A DNA stretch of 64,000 bases from assembly GCA_019243635.1 (NCBI GenBank), contig JAFAUB010000166.1:27355-91354 (forward strand), written 5' to 3'. The translations under genes were made by a program, and so were the position numbers. Source of the stretch: Pseudonocardiales bacterium. GTDB taxonomy: Bacteria; Actinomycetota; Actinomycetes; Mycobacteriales; Pseudonocardiaceae. Below the pieces are notes generated by a model. The model was not told where the DNA came from. It saw only the letters and a program-made list of their open reading frames with translations, and made no database searches. Numbering within the stretch: the first letter of the stretch is position 1; the number at the start of each line of letters is the position of its first letter. Positions 35,012-45,900 of the stretch are shown here, one piece after another.

Positions 35012-36607
35012 TCACAAGGTGACGGAGCGGATGGTGCGAGCGCCGACCGATGGTCCGAGTGCCGCCAGCACCTGGCCGGGAACCGGCCGGTCCACTCGCA
35101 ACATCATGATCGCATCGGTGCGCGCGGTCGCCTGGCTGATCTGGGCCGCCTCGATGTTGACATCCGCCTCACCCAGCAGCGTGCCGACGATGCCCATCAC
35201 GCCCGGACGGTCCGGGTACTCCATGAGGATCGCCTCACCCTGAGCTCGTAGGTCGAAGTGCCGGCCATCGACCTCGACCAGCTTCTGCGCCTGCGTCGGA
35301 CCGGACAGCGTCCCCGAGACCGAGTGCACCGTGCCGTCGGAGCAGACCCCCCGCACGCTCACGACGCTCCGGTGGCTGGGACTCTCCGGGGCGCTGAGCA
35401 CGGCGACGGCCACCCCGCGCTCCTGCGCCAGCCGCGGCGCGTTGACGAAGGTGACCTGCTCGTCCACGACACCGCTGAAAACGCCGCGCAGCGCCGCGAG
35501 CCGCAGGACGGAGACGTCCTCGGCGGCCAGCTCACCGCGCACATCGACGGTCACCGACGCGAGCGCGCCGCCGGTCAGCGCGGCCAGCACGATGCCCAGT
35601 TTCTGGGTCAGCGGAAGCCAGGGCCGCACCTCCTCGCCCACCGCCCCGCCACTGATCACGTTCACCGCGTCAGGAACGAACTCGCCGCGCAGCGCTCGCA
35701 GCACGCTGCGCGCGACGTCGGTACCCGCCCGGTCCTGCGCCTCGGCGGTGGAGGCACCCAGGTGCGGCGTGACGACCACCTGCGGGAGCTCGAACAACGG
35801 GCTGGCCGTGCACGGCTCGGTGGCGAAGACGTCAATGCCCGCGCCGCCGACCTGACCGCGCCGCACCGCGTCGGCCAGCGCCTGCTCATCCACCAGACCA
35901 CCGCGGGCGGCGTTGACGATCAGCACCCCCGGCTTGGTCTTGGCCAGCTGGTCGGCGCCGATCAGCCCGAGCGTCTCGGGGGTCTTGGGCAGGTGTATCG
36001 AGATGGCATCAGCGCGGGAGAGCAGCTCGTCCAGGTCGACCAGCGCGATGCCCAGCTGCGCGGCCCGCGCCGGTGACACATAGGGGTCGTAGGCGATCAG
36101 GTCGGTGCCGAAGGCCGCCAGCCGCTGGGCGACCAACTGGCCGATCTTGCCCAGGCCCACCACACCGACGGTCTTGCCGGACAGCTCGACACCGCCGAAC
36201 GAGCTGCGCTTCCATTGCCCGCTACGCAGGCTGGCATCGGCCGCCGGGATGCGCCGAGCCACCGCGAGCAGCAGCCCGACGGCGTGCTCCGCAGCCGAGA
36301 CGATGTTGGAGGTGGGCGCGTTGACCACCATCACCCCGCGCTCGGTGGCCGCCGGCACGTCGACGTTGTCCAACCCGACACCGGCCCTGGCCACGACCTT
36401 GAGCCGGGGCGCGTGGCCGAGCGCCTCGGCGTCCACCCGGGTAGCCGAGCGCACCAGCAGCGCCTCGGCACCGGCCAAGGCCTCGAACAGGGCCGTACGG
36501 TCGGTGCCATCGACGTGCTGGACGTCGAGCTCGTCGCCGAAGACGTCGAGCACCGACGGCGCGAGCTTCTCAGCGATGAGGACGACAGGTCGGCTCAGTG
36601 TGGTCAC
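35012..36607 (-). CDS. serA: D-3-phosphoglycerate dehydrogenase
   Basis: First committed enzyme of serine synthesis. The 531-residue, long type: catalytic and NAD-binding core with VVARAGVGLDNVDVPAATERG, KTVGVVGLGKIGQLVAQRL, VNAARGGLVDEQALADAVR and the catalytic His in VVVTPHLGAS, then the allosteric-substrate-binding domain (about 320-450) and a C-terminal ACT domain (DRPGVMGIVGTLLGEADVNI) for serine feedback, as in mycobacterial SerA. It is followed by leuB and preceded by a large inverted repeat. Confidence 0.97.
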   Translation of the reverse strand: MTTLSRPVVLIAEKLAPSVLDVFGDELDVQHVDGTDRTALFEALAGAEALLVRSATRVDAEALGHAPRLKVVARAGVGLDNVDVPAATERGVMVVNAPTSNIVSAAEHAVGLLLAVARRIPAADASLRSGQWKRSSFGGVELSGKTVGVVGLGKIGQLVAQRLAAFGTDLIAYDPYVSPARAAQLGIALVDLDELLSRADAISIHLPKTPETLGLIGADQLAKTKPGVLIVNAARGGLVDEQALADAVRRGQVGGAGIDVFATEPCTASPLFELPQVVVTPHLGASTAEAQDRAGTDVARSVLRALRGEFVPDAVNVISGGAVGEEVRPWLPLTQKLGIVLAALTGGALASVTVDVRGELAAEDVSVLRLAALRGVFSGVVDEQVTFVNAPRLAQERGVAVAVLSAPESPSHRSVVSVRGVCSDGTVHSVSGTLSGPTQAQKLVEVDGRHFDLRAQGEAILMEYPDRPGVMGIVGTLLGEADVNIEAAQISQATARTDAIMMLRVDRPVPGQVLAALGPSVGARTIRSVTL

Positions 36608-36649
36608 GGCCGCCCAGTCTAGTTGAGGCGCGGCCCGGTGGTCTCTAGT

Positions 36650-36788
36650 GGTGAGCGCGACACCGGCCTTGACCTGGGACCCTCGCGAGGGCTCACATCG
36701 AGCTGATAGCGGGCAGGCTAGGGGCTGCCCGATGCGCGGGCCGGCTTACGAGCCCTCGCCCCAGGTCAAGGCCGGTGTCGCGCTCACC
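36650..36788. repeat. Large inverted repeat, 29-bp perfect arms
   Basis: Bases 36650-36678 and 36760-36788 are exact reverse complements (core GCGACACCGGCCTTGACC). Inside the 81-bp spacer, CGAGGGCTC (36685-36693) pairs with GAGCCCTCG (36750-36758), and GGGCAG pairs with CTGCCC (36711-36730). The whole 139 bp could fold as one long stem. It lies between the ilvC 3' side and the serA start. No flanking target duplication is seen. Confidence 0.85.
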
Positions 36789-36892
36789 GTTTGAACTCAA
36801 GCCCCGGTCAGCCGCCGCACGACCCCCAGATCGTGGAGGGCGTTGGCCTCGTCAGCTGGTCACCGAGGTGCCGTGCCGCCGTGGCGGCGTGG

Positions 36893-37039
36893 GCATGCAG
36901 TGCCGTGCCGGGCCTGGGTCCAGGGACCGTCGCTGCTGATCAGATGACCCAGGGTCCAGGCCCGGTGTTTGCTGAACACGCCGGCCCGCAGCGCGATCGC
37001 CAACGGCAGATACCCACACCACTCCACCAGCTCCGCCAC
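36893..37039 (-). pseudogene. NB-ARC regulator fragment
   Basis: On the minus strand, starting 25 bp after the ilvC stop, the frame reads VAELVEWCGYLPLAIALRAG and VFSKHRAWTLGHLI. This is the GxP-type motif (CGYLPLA) of NB-ARC ATPase domains found in AfsR/SARP-type regulators. Only about 45 codons remain; no P-loop is present. Confidence 0.45.
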
Positions 37040-37064
37040 CGGTCACCTCGGTCGTTCGTGGCCG

Positions 37065-38081
<1,017 letters not shown>

Positions 38082-38136
38082 TCACTCCTGGTCTGGCACC
38101 CCGGCTCTGGCACTCCGGGTCTTCCGGGCGCGGGCT

Positions 38137-38643
38137 CTAGCGGGTCAAACCGGTGGTGATGACGCGGGAGCCGCGGCCCATGGCGACCATGCCGGACTGC
38201 ACCATCTCACGGATGCCGAAGGGCTCGACCATCCGCAACAGTGCCGCGAGCTTGTCCGAGGTGCCGGTCACCTCGATGGTCACCGCCTCCGGGGAGACAT
38301 CGACGACCTTGGCCCGGAACAGTGCCACCGCCTCGAGCACCTGGGAGCGCACCGTGGTGTCGGCTCGGACCTTCACCAGCAGCAGCTCCCGCTGCACCGC
38401 CACCACGGGGTCGAGCTCAACGATCTTGAGGATATGGATCAGCTTGTTGAGCTGCTTGGTGACCTGCTCCAAGGGCAGCTCCGCGACGATGACCACGATG
38501 GTCATCCGGGCTATATCGGGGTTCTCGGTAGGCCCGACCGCCAGTGAGTGGATGTTGAACCCGCGGCGGCTGAACAGCCCGGCCACCCGGGCCAGCACGC
38601 CGGGCTTGTTCTCCACCAGCACCGACAGGGTGTGCTTGGTCAT
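38137..38643 (-). CDS. ilvN: Acetolactate synthase small subunit
   Basis: Regulatory subunit that confers valine feedback. From ATG 38643 it is 168 residues: the N-terminal ACT domain [40 protein letters not shown], the linker [16 protein letters not shown], and the ALS_ss C-terminal domain. Its start overlaps the ilvB stop by 4 nt (ATGA), so translation is coupled. The longer upstream frame is a shadow of ilvB. Confidence 0.97.
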   Translation of the reverse strand: MTKHTLSVLVENKPGVLARVAGLFSRRGFNIHSLAVGPTENPDIARMTIVVIVAELPLEQVTKQLNKLIHILKIVELDPVVAVQRELLLVKVRADTTVRSQVLEAVALFRAKVVDVSPEAVTIEVTGTSDKLAALLRMVEPFGIREMVQSGMVAMGRGSRVITTGLTR

Positions 38644-40466
38644 GACCCGTCCTCGTCGAACAGCGGGCGGATGTCGCGCGCCGACATGATGCGGTCGTTT
38701 CCGTGGCCAGCCGCGACCATCGGCCACACCTGGGCGTCCTTGCCCACCACGAAGTCGATCACGACCGGGCGGTTGTCGATCTCCATCGCCCGCTCGACGA
38801 CCCTGTCGACGTCCGGCTCGGCCTCACAACGCAGGCCCACGCAACCCAATGCCTCGGCGAGCTTCACGAAGTCCGGAACGCGCAGATGGGTCCCGAGGTC
38901 GGTCTGCGAGTAGCGCTCGGAGTAGAACAGGTTCTGCCACTGGCGGACCATGCCCAGACTACCATTGTTGATCACCGCGACCTTGATCGGAATGTTCTCG
39001 ATGGCGCAGGTCGCCAGCTCTTGGTTGGTCATCTGGAAGCTGCCGTCGCCGTCGATGGCCCACACGGCGACATCGGGCCGACCCAGCTTGGCGCCCATCG
39101 CCGCCGGCACGGCGAAACCCATCGTGCCCAGGCCACCGGAGTTGATCCAGCTGCCCGGCTTCTCATATCTGATGAACTGAGCCGCCCACATCTGGTGCTG
39201 GCCGACCCCCGCAGTGTAAATCGCATCCGGACCGACCAGAGCGCCGATCCGCTCGATCGCGAACTGCGGAGAAAGCATCCCGTCGCTCGGACGGTCATAG
39301 CCTAGGGGGAACGTCTGCCGCCAGTTGCACAGCTGCCGCCACCAGCCGGCCAGATCCGGACGGCCGGACTCGAACTCGACCCGCACCGCCGTGATCAGCT
39401 CACTGATCACCTCGGCACAGTCACCCACGATAGGCACGTCCGCCTGCCGGTTCTTGGAGATCTCGGCGGGGTCGATGTCGGCGTGCACCACCTTGGCGTC
39501 CGGCGCGAAGGAGGAGAGCTGCCCGGTGACCCGGTCGTCAAACCGGGCGCCCAACGTCACCAGCAGGTCGGAGCGCTGCATCGCCGCGACGGCGGCGACA
39601 GTGCCATGCATGCCTGGCATCCCCAGGTGCTGCGGGTGCGAGTCGGGGAAGGCACCACGAGCCATCAACGTGGTCACCACCGGTGCCCCGGTGAGCTCGG
39701 CGAACTCACGCAACGCCGTGGTGGCCCGTGCCTTGATCACGCCGCCGCCGACGTAGAGCACCGGCCGGCGAGCGTTAGTGATCAGTCGGGCGGCCTCCCG
39801 AATCTGCTTGCCGTGCGGCCGGGTGGTCGGCCGGTAACCGGGAATGTGCAGCTCGGGCGGCCAGACGAAAGACGTCAGCTCCTGAAGCACGTCCTTGGGG
39901 ATGTCCACCAGCACGGGACCCGGACGACCGGTGGCGGCCAGGTGGAAGGCCTCCGCGATCGCCCTCGGGATCTCCGCTGGGTCTTTCACCAGCGTGTTGT
40001 GCTTGGTCACCGGCATCGTGATGCCGGTGATGTCCGCCTCCTGGAAGGCATCGCTTCCTATCGAGGAGCGCTGAACCTGGCCGGTGATGGCCACCACCGC
40101 CACCGAGTCCATATACGCATCGGCCAGCGGCGTGACCAGGTTCGTCGCCCCGGGACCCGACGTCGCCATGCACACCCCGACTCGACCGGTGGCCTGCGCG
40201 TACCCAGTCGCGGCGTGCCCTGCTCCCTGCTCATGGCGGACCAGCACGTGGCGGACCTTCGTGGAGTCCAGCAGCGGGTCGTACGCCGGCAGGATCGTGC
40301 CGCCAGGGATTCCGAACACCGCCTGGCACCCGAGCGCCTCCAACGAACGCACCAGGGCCTGCGCACCGGTGAGGCGCACCGGCGCTCCTCGGGGTGGGGC
40401 CGGTTTGGGCGGTGGCATGGGGCTCGGCATCTCTCGGGCCATTTCCCTGGGAGTCACGGTTGTCAT
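38640..40466 (-). CDS. ilvB: Acetolactate synthase large subunit
   Basis: ThDP- and FAD-dependent enzyme, first common step of valine/isoleucine synthesis. The 608-residue product has a Pro-rich N-terminal extension of about 30 residues, then [54 protein letters not shown] with the ThDP-activating Glu, the FAD-binding middle domain, and [20 protein letters not shown] with [12 protein letters not shown] as the ThDP/Mg motif. Expression is under the attenuator and leader peptide at 40517-40633. Confidence 0.97.
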   Translation of the reverse strand: MTTVTPREMAREMPSPMPPPKPAPPRGAPVRLTGAQALVRSLEALGCQAVFGIPGGTILPAYDPLLDSTKVRHVLVRHEQGAGHAATGYAQATGRVGVCMATSGPGATNLVTPLADAYMDSVAVVAITGQVQRSSIGSDAFQEADITGITMPVTKHNTLVKDPAEIPRAIAEAFHLAATGRPGPVLVDIPKDVLQELTSFVWPPELHIPGYRPTTRPHGKQIREAARLITNARRPVLYVGGGVIKARATTALREFAELTGAPVVTTLMARGAFPDSHPQHLGMPGMHGTVAAVAAMQRSDLLVTLGARFDDRVTGQLSSFAPDAKVVHADIDPAEISKNRQADVPIVGDCAEVISELITAVRVEFESGRPDLAGWWRQLCNWRQTFPLGYDRPSDGMLSPQFAIERIGALVGPDAIYTAGVGQHQMWAAQFIRYEKPGSWINSGGLGTMGFAVPAAMGAKLGRPDVAVWAIDGDGSFQMTNQELATCAIENIPIKVAVINNGSLGMVRQWQNLFYSERYSQTDLGTHLRVPDFVKLAEALGCVGLRCEAEPDVDRVVERAMEIDNRPVVIDFVVGKDAQVWPMVAAGHGNDRIMSARDIRPLFDEDGS

Positions 40467-40516
40467 GGTCCCGCCTTAGCTCATCGTGTGCTCGGCCTGA
40501 GCATCAACAAACCATC

Positions 40517-40543
40517 AAAAAACCCTCGCCGCCCGGGTGAGGG
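40517..40543 (-). terminator. Attenuator terminator upstream of ilvB
   Basis: On the minus strand CCCTCACCCGGGCGGCGAGGG forms a GC-rich stem (CCCTC/GAGGG plus inner CC/GG) followed by TTTTTTG, an intrinsic terminator. It lies about 50 bp before the ilvB ATG and 45 bp after the leader-peptide stop. Confidence 0.85.
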
Positions 40544-40588
40544 CTGGTGCGAGGGTCGGCGCGTCGATGTCCATGACTCTGCGACTCT

Positions 40589-40633
40589 TCAGACGACGCG
40601 CCTCTGAGGTACAAGGGCGGTGGCGATCAGCAC
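40589..40633 (-). CDS. Leader peptide of ilvB attenuator
   Basis: GTG 40633 to TGA 40589 encodes VLIATALVPQRRVV, with seven of 14 residues Val, Leu or Ile. ilvB attenuators with such peptides are known in Corynebacterium and Streptomyces. The predicted transcription start falls on or next to the GTG, so the peptide is probably translated from a leaderless message. Confidence 0.7.
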   Translation of the reverse strand: MLIATALVPQRRVV

Positions 40634-40640
40634 TTAGCCG

Positions 40641-40669
40641 ACGGTAACGGGCCCGCCCGGCAGCGTCAA
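40641..40669 (-). promoter_or_regulatory. ilvB promoter
   Basis: On the minus strand TTGACG (40664-40669) and TACCGT (40641-40646) are separated by exactly 17 bp, a good sigma-70-type pair. The start point about 7 nt downstream would be at 40633-40634, coincident with the leader-peptide GTG. Confidence 0.7.
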
Positions 40670-40845
40670 CCTCGCGGGAGCCCGTCCCGCATCCTGGGAT
40701 AAGTAGGGAATCCGACTTTCTGGCCTGCGAGATCCGCCGGCTCATCAGCCGTGGTGGGCCACCGTGCCCTCGGCGAGCTCAGCCAGGTACCGGTCCGCCG
40801 CGACGGCCGTCACTATGCCGTCACCATGTCAGTCACTATGTCACT

Positions 40846-41235
40846 GTGACCGCCTCCGCCACGATGACCTTCCGGCTGCCGCTGACCACCCTGATCGGAG
40901 TGTTCGGGCTGATCGTGTGCATGACCCCGGTGGCCTTCGGCGCGCCGGGACTGCAGGTGCTGTACCTGGTGCCGCTGGCCCTTGCGGTCTGGCTGGTACG
41001 GACCCGAACGGTGGCCGGCCCGGAAACCATCGTGGCATGTCGAGTATGGGGCTCCCGGCAGATCGCCTGGTCCGGCCTGGCGGGCCTGCGGATCGACGAT
41101 CGGTCACGGGTCTGGGCCGTGCCGCATGGTGGGGACGAGGTAAGGCTGCCCATGGTGCGGGCCCGCGATCTTCCGAGGCTGGCGGCGATGAGCGGGGGAC
41201 GGCTGCCCGACCCGCTCGCCGAAGCCGGTGACTGA
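40846..41235 (+). CDS. PH-domain membrane protein (Cfp6-like)
   Basis: A 129-residue protein with two N-terminal transmembrane segments (about 13-32, and 35-51: LQVLYLVPLALAVWLVR) and a bacterial PH-like domain (VAGPETIVACRVWGSRQIAW, SGLAGLRIDDRSRVW). Mycobacteria encode the comparable Cfp6 (Rv3004) at the same place next to ilvB. Function unknown. GTG start at 40846. It is divergent from ilvB, across 379 bp that hold the ilvB attenuator. Confidence 0.8.
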   Translation: MTASATMTFRLPLTTLIGVFGLIVCMTPVAFGAPGLQVLYLVPLALAVWLVRTRTVAGPETIVACRVWGSRQIAWSGLAGLRIDDRSRVWAVPHGGDEVRLPMVRARDLPRLAAMSGGRLPDPLAEAGD

Positions 41236-41279
41236 CCGGCGTCGCAGGTGTAGCCGGACGCGGGCAGCGGTAGCATCGT

Positions 41280-42509
41280 GTGACCACTCACCAGCGACAC
41301 ACGGGCCAGCACATAGCCTGGCCGACCGTGCGACCCCCCGTGCCGAACCCAGCCGGCCGCCGCCGCGCGATCTCGGTACTGCTCGCGGCGGCGACGCTGC
41401 TGTGCGGGTGCTCGGTGACGCCGACCTTTCCGGACCGGGGCGCCGGACCGTTCCACGCCAAACTGGAGATCGGGTCGCAGGCCGAGCCGGGGCCCGAGAT
41501 CCCGGGGCCCGCCAGGCCACCCGGCCCAGGCGCACCCGGCCGGCTACCGCCGGGCCCGCCGCGAGGCTGCACCGACCCCGATCCGCAGGTCGTCGCGACG
41601 TGTCTGGAACCGATCTCCGCGCTGGTCGTGCTGCCGGGCTCAGCGCCGGTGGGTCTGGCCGCAGAGCGCACCACCGGCCGGATCCTCCAGGTGCGACGGC
41701 AACGACCGAACCAGGAGATAGCCGCCCTGGCCGTGGACCCGGCGGGTGACGGCGGGCTCACCGGACTCGCGCTGTCGCCCAGCTATGCCGAGGATGAGCT
41801 GATCTACGCCTATATCACCACCTCCGTGGACAACCGGGTGGTCCGGATCGCCCCTGGCGACATACCCAAGCCGGTGCTGGTCGGCATCCCACGGGGTCCG
41901 ACCGGCAACGCGGGTGCGCTCGCGGTCGACTCGCACGGGATGCTCCTGGTCGCCACCGGAGACGCCGGCAACCCCGCCGCGGCCGAGGACCCGCGGTCAC
42001 TGGCCGGCAAGGTGTTGAGGATCGACACCTTCGGCCACCCCGCGCCGGGCAACCCCGGTGGGTCCCCAGTTCTGGTCAGCGGCTTACGCGCGCCGGGCGG
42101 ACTGTGCATCGACCCGCTGACCAACGAGCTGTGGATCACCGACCGGGAGCCCGACCACGACCTGCTCCACCGGGTGCGGCCGGGACGCCCACTGGGTCGG
42201 GCCGCCTGGACCTGGCCCGGAGGCACCGGGGCCGCCGGGTGCGTGGTCATGCTGGGCCGCATCCAGGTCGCGTTCACCAGCGGGGCGCCGATGTTCGCGC
42301 TCGGGATCGGGCCGGGCGGTACGTTCATCGGCCCGCCGCTGCAGATCCCGCTGGAGCATTACGGCCATATCGCCGCAGCCGCGCTGAGCCCGGACGGACA
42401 GATGATGTGGCTGGGCACGGTCAACAAGACAGGTGGCAGACCGATCTCCAGCGACGAGCGGGTGTTCCTGCTACCCGACCCGGTGGGCCCCGGCGGCGGC
42501 CAGGACTGA
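41280..42509 (+). CDS. lppZ: LppZ-like lipoprotein, PQQ-type sugar dehydrogenase fold
   Basis: A 409-residue lipoprotein. After a long N-terminus, residues 30-44 (AISVLLAAATLLCGC) give a signal peptide with probable lipid Cys44. A Pro/Gly-rich linker follows, then a six-bladed beta-propeller of the glucose/sorbosone dehydrogenase type: GLTGLALSPSYAEDELIYAY, NAGALAVDSHGMLLVATGD, SGLRAPGGLCIDPLTNELWI. It matches mycobacterial LppZ (Rv3006) in position and architecture. Whether it binds PQQ is unknown. GTG start at 41280. Confidence 0.82.
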   Translation: MTTHQRHTGQHIAWPTVRPPVPNPAGRRRAISVLLAAATLLCGCSVTPTFPDRGAGPFHAKLEIGSQAEPGPEIPGPARPPGPGAPGRLPPGPPRGCTDPDPQVVATCLEPISALVVLPGSAPVGLAAERTTGRILQVRRQRPNQEIAALAVDPAGDGGLTGLALSPSYAEDELIYAYITTSVDNRVVRIAPGDIPKPVLVGIPRGPTGNAGALAVDSHGMLLVATGDAGNPAAAEDPRSLAGKVLRIDTFGHPAPGNPGGSPVLVSGLRAPGGLCIDPLTNELWITDREPDHDLLHRVRPGRPLGRAAWTWPGGTGAAGCVVMLGRIQVAFTSGAPMFALGIGPGGTFIGPPLQIPLEHYGHIAAAALSPDGQMMWLGTVNKTGGRPISSDERVFLLPDPVGPGGGQD

Positions 42510-42528
42510 GGGGAGAGGGGAGGGGAGG

Positions 42529-42557
42529 GTTGTCCACAGCCGGGGGCTGTGGACAAC
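42529..42557. terminator. Perfect 13-bp hairpin made of two inverted DnaA-box sequences
   Basis: GTTGTCCACAGCC (42529-42541) pairs with GGCTGTGGACAAC (42545-42557) over a 3-nt loop, 19 bp after the lppZ stop. TTGTCCACA (42530-42538) and its inverted copy (42548-42556) equal the actinobacterial DnaA-box consensus. It may be a bidirectional terminator for convergent lppZ and gatB, a DnaA-binding site, or both. Confidence 0.7.
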
Positions 42558-42602
42558 TCGTGAGTGGCATTCAGTGCTGGAGCACTGTTACGCACTCACG
42601 AG
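42557..42602. terminator. Nested hairpin overlapping the gatB 3' end
   Basis: CTCGTGAGTG (42557-42566) pairs perfectly with CACTCACGAG (42593-42602); inside it CAGTGCT-GG-AGCACTG (42572-42587) forms a second stem. The gatB stop codon (42588-42590) lies between the two arms. Together with the preceding hairpin it probably ends gatB and lppZ transcription. Confidence 0.6.
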
Positions 42603-44087
42603 CGCGAGCACGAGCTCGCGCACCCGATGGGCGTCGGCCTGGCCGCCGGTGGCCTTCATCACCGCGCCCACGATCGCGCCCGCCGCCGCCACCTTGCCGC
42701 CGCGGATCTTCTCCGCGACGTCAGGCTGGGCGGCGAGGGCCTGTTCGACGGCGGCGGTCAGCTCGGCATCGCCGGACACCACGGCCAGGCCGCGGGCGGC
42801 GAGCACCTCATCGGGCTCACCCTCCCCGGCGAGGATCCCGTTGACGACCTGCCGGGCCAGGGTGTTGGTCAGCGCGCCCGCACCGACCAGAGCGATCACC
42901 CGCGCCACTTGTTCCGGGGTGATGGGCAGGTCAGCGAGCTCCACTCCCCGGGAGTTGGCCTGCTGGGACAGGTACGACACCCACCACGACCGAGCCTGTG
43001 CCGGCAGCGCCCCCGCGTCGACGGTGGCCGCGATGAGATCCAGCGCGCCGGCGTTGACCAGGTCGCGCAGCTCGAGGTCGGAAAGGCCCCACTCGGCCCG
43101 CACCCGAGCCCGGCGCTGCCAGGGCAGCTCGGGAAGCGTGGCGCGCAGCCGCGCCACCCACTCGTCGCTGGGGGTGATCGGCACCAGGTCGGGCTCCGGG
43201 AAATACCGGTAGTCCTCCGAGGTCTCCTTGCGCCGCCCGGGTGACGTGGTGCCGGTGGCCTCGTCGAAGTGCCGGGTCTCCTGCACGATCTCGCCACCGG
43301 AGGCCAGCACTGCGGCTTGCCGGCCCATCTCGTGACGCACCGCGCGCTCCACCGACCGCAGCGAGTTGACGTTCTTGGTCTCGGTTCGGGTGCCGAAGGT
43401 TGACGAGCCGCGCGGCATCAGCGAGACGTTGGCGTCACAGCGCAGCGACCCCTGGTCCATCCGCACGTCGGACACGCCCAGCGCCCGCAGCAGGTCACGC
43501 AGCGCAGTGACGTAAGCCCGGGCGACCTCAGGCGCTCGGCGCCCCGCGCCGACGATCGGCTTGGTGACGATCTCGATCAGTGGGACACCGGCGCGGTTGT
43601 AGTCCAGCAGCGAGTGGCTCGCGCCGTGGATACGGCCGGTCGCACCGCCGACGTGCAGTGACTTGCCGGTGTCCTCCTCCATGTGCGCGCGCTCGATGCC
43701 GACGGTGAACGTCGAGCCGTCCGCCGACTGCACCTCCCATGAGCCGTGCACCGCGATCGGCTCGTCATACTGGGAGGTCTGGAAGTTCTTGGGCATGTCG
43801 GGGTAGAAGTAGTTCTTCCGGGCGAACCGGCACCACGGGACGATCGAGCAGTTCAACGCCAGTCCGATCCGCATCGCCGACTCCACCGCGGCGCGGTTGA
43901 GCACCGGGAGCGATCCCGGCAGCCCCAGGCAGGTCGGGCAGACGTGGGTATTGGGTGGTGCCCCGAACACATTGGCACAACCACAGAACATCTTCGTCGA
44001 GGTGGACAGCTCGACGTGCACCTCAAGCCCGAGCACCGGTTCGAAGCGCTCCAGCACCTCGTCGTAGTCCATCAGCGCAGCGGTCAC
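42588..44087 (-). CDS. gatB: Asp/Glu-tRNA(Asn/Gln) amidotransferase subunit B
   Basis: tRNA-binding and kinase subunit of GatCAB, which converts Glu-tRNA(Gln) to Gln-tRNA(Gln). The 499-residue product has [20 protein letters not shown] and [17 protein letters not shown] (zinc cysteines), [39 protein letters not shown] and [12 protein letters not shown], then helical and YqeY-like tail domains ([18 protein letters not shown]). The start overlaps the gatA stop by 4 nt. Confidence 0.97.
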   Translation of the reverse strand: MTAALMDYDEVLERFEPVLGLEVHVELSTSTKMFCGCANVFGAPPNTHVCPTCLGLPGSLPVLNRAAVESAMRIGLALNCSIVPWCRFARKNYFYPDMPKNFQTSQYDEPIAVHGSWEVQSADGSTFTVGIERAHMEEDTGKSLHVGGATGRIHGASHSLLDYNRAGVPLIEIVTKPIVGAGRRAPEVARAYVTALRDLLRALGVSDVRMDQGSLRCDANVSLMPRGSSTFGTRTETKNVNSLRSVERAVRHEMGRQAAVLASGGEIVQETRHFDEATGTTSPGRRKETSEDYRYFPEPDLVPITPSDEWVARLRATLPELPWQRRARVRAEWGLSDLELRDLVNAGALDLIAATVDAGALPAQARSWWVSYLSQQANSRGVELADLPITPEQVARVIALVGAGALTNTLARQVVNGILAGEGEPDEVLAARGLAVVSGDAELTAAVEQALAAQPDVAEKIRGGKVAAAGAIVGAVMKATGGQADAHRVRELVLALVSA

Positions 44088-45607
44088 CGCACGACCACCT
44101 CCAGAGCAGGCACCCGGTATGCCAGCGGGCCACCATCGGCGGCGTCACGAGCCGCCTCGTAGGCCGCCGCCACCCGGTAGGCCCGGTCGTCGGCCAGCGA
44201 GGGCGCCATCACCTGCAGGCCCACCGGCAGGCCATCATCATCGGAGCACCCGGCCGGCACGGACAGGGCGGCGTTGCCGGCCAGGTTCGCCGGGATCGTG
44301 CACAGGTCCGACAGGTACATCGCCAACGGGTCGTCCACCCGCTCGCCGATTCCGAACGCGGTGGTCGGGCTGGTCGGCGAGACCAGCACGTCCACCCGCT
44401 CGAAGGCCGCGGCGAAGTCCCGGATGATCAGGGTGCGGACCTTCTGCGCCTGGCCGTAGTAGGCGTCGTAGTACCCGGCGGACAGCGCGTAGGTGCCGAG
44501 TATGACGCGGCGCTTGACCTCGGGCCCGAAACCGGCCGCACGGGTCAGCGACATGACCTCCTCAGCGCCGCGAGTGCCGTCGTCGCCGACCCGCAGCCCG
44601 TATCGCATGCCGTCGAAGCGGGCCAGGTTCGAGGAGCACTCGCTGGGCGCGATCAGGTAGTAGGCGGGCAGCGCATGGTCGAAGGACGGGCAGGACACCT
44701 CGACGACCCGCGCGCCCAGCTCACGCAGCCGGCTCACCGCGAGCTCGAACGCGCGTAGCACCCCGGGCTGGTAACCCTCCCCGCGGAACTGGCTGACCAC
44801 CCCGACCCGGACACCGGTCAGGTCGCCGGCGGCACCCGTGCGGGCCGCCCGCACCACCGGCGGCACCGGTGCGTCGATCGAGGTGGAGTCCAGCGCGTCG
44901 TACCCGCCGATCACCTCGTGCAGCAGCGCGGCGTCGAGCACCGTGCGGGCCACCGGACCGCCCTGGTCCAGGCTTGAGGAGAAGGCCACCAGGCCATACC
45001 GTGAGACGCCGCCGTAGGTGGGCTTGACCCCGACGGTGCCGGTCACCGCGCTGGGCTGGCGGATCGAGCCGCCGGTGTCGGTACCGATCGCCAGCGGCAC
45101 CTCGAAGGCGGCCACTGCGGCCGCCGACCCACCACCTGACCCGCCCGGCACGCGGTCGAGGTCCCATGGGTTGCGGGTGGGCCCGTAGGCGGAGTTCTCC
45201 GTCGAGGAACCCATCGCGAACTCGTCCATGTTGGTCTTGCCCAGAATCACCACGCCCGCTTCGCGCAGCCTACGGGTGACGGTGGCGTCATACGGCGGCC
45301 GCCAGCCCTGGAGCATCCGTGAGCCGCAGGTGGTGGGCATGTCGACGGTGGTGAACACGTCCTTGAGCGCCAGCGGCACGCCCGCCAGCGGCGAGGCCGG
45401 CGGGTTCCCCCGCCGTAGCCCCTCGTCCACCGCGGCCGCGGCGGACAGCGCGGCACGGGCGTCCAGGTGCAGGAAGGCGTGCACCGCGCGGTCCACGGCG
45501 GCGACCCGGTCCAGATGCGCCTGGGTCACCTCCACCGCGGTGGTGTCCCGCGCGTGAATCCGCCCGGCGAGCTCCGCGGCGGACAACCGGGTCAGCTCGG
45601 TCGTCAC
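44084..45607 (-). CDS. gatA: Asp/Glu-tRNA(Asn/Gln) amidotransferase subunit A
   Basis: Glutaminase subunit of GatCAB, 507 residues. The amidase signature is complete: catalytic Lys in [60 protein letters not shown] with the cis-Ser/Ser pair, and [20 protein letters not shown]. The C-terminus [20 protein letters not shown] is also typical. It overlaps gatC by 4 nt upstream and gatB by 4 nt downstream: a tight gatCAB operon. Confidence 0.97.
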   Translation of the reverse strand: MTTELTRLSAAELAGRIHARDTTAVEVTQAHLDRVAAVDRAVHAFLHLDARAALSAAAAVDEGLRRGNPPASPLAGVPLALKDVFTTVDMPTTCGSRMLQGWRPPYDATVTRRLREAGVVILGKTNMDEFAMGSSTENSAYGPTRNPWDLDRVPGGSGGGSAAAVAAFEVPLAIGTDTGGSIRQPSAVTGTVGVKPTYGGVSRYGLVAFSSSLDQGGPVARTVLDAALLHEVIGGYDALDSTSIDAPVPPVVRAARTGAAGDLTGVRVGVVSQFRGEGYQPGVLRAFELAVSRLRELGARVVEVSCPSFDHALPAYYLIAPSECSSNLARFDGMRYGLRVGDDGTRGAEEVMSLTRAAGFGPEVKRRVILGTYALSAGYYDAYYGQAQKVRTLIIRDFAAAFERVDVLVSPTSPTTAFGIGERVDDPLAMYLSDLCTIPANLAGNAALSVPAGCSDDDGLPVGLQVMAPSLADDRAYRVAAAYEAARDAADGGPLAYRVPALEVVVR

Positions 45608-45900
45608 GACTCGTCCAGGATGCGCGGCACCCGGAACCGGCCGTCCTCCGTCGCGTAGGCGCCCGAGAGCGCCTGCTGCTGGGTCAACCCCGGACGCGGC
45701 ACGTCCACCCGGAACACATCGGTCAGCCCGACGGCGTGCGAGGTGGGTGGGATGTTCACAGCCGCCACCTCACCGACCCGGGCAACCGAGGTCAGGATCA
45801 CCTCGAGCTGACCGGCGAACAGGTCCAGCTCCTCCTCGGTGACGGCCAGCCGGGCGAGCCGGGCGAGATGCGCGACCTCGTCACGGGAGATGGTGGTCAC
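45604..45900 (-). CDS. gatC: Asp/Glu-tRNA(Asn/Gln) amidotransferase subunit C
   Basis: Small scaffold subunit that joins GatA and GatB. GTG 45900, preceded by CAGGAG, gives 98 residues: [40 protein letters not shown], then the extended tail [31 protein letters not shown]. The longer upstream frame to 46101 has no conserved sequence and is rejected. Confidence 0.96.
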   Translation of the reverse strand: MTTISRDEVAHLARLARLAVTEEELDLFAGQLEVILTSVARVGEVAAVNIPPTSHAVGLTDVFRVDVPRPGLTQQQALSGAYATEDGRFRVPRILDES

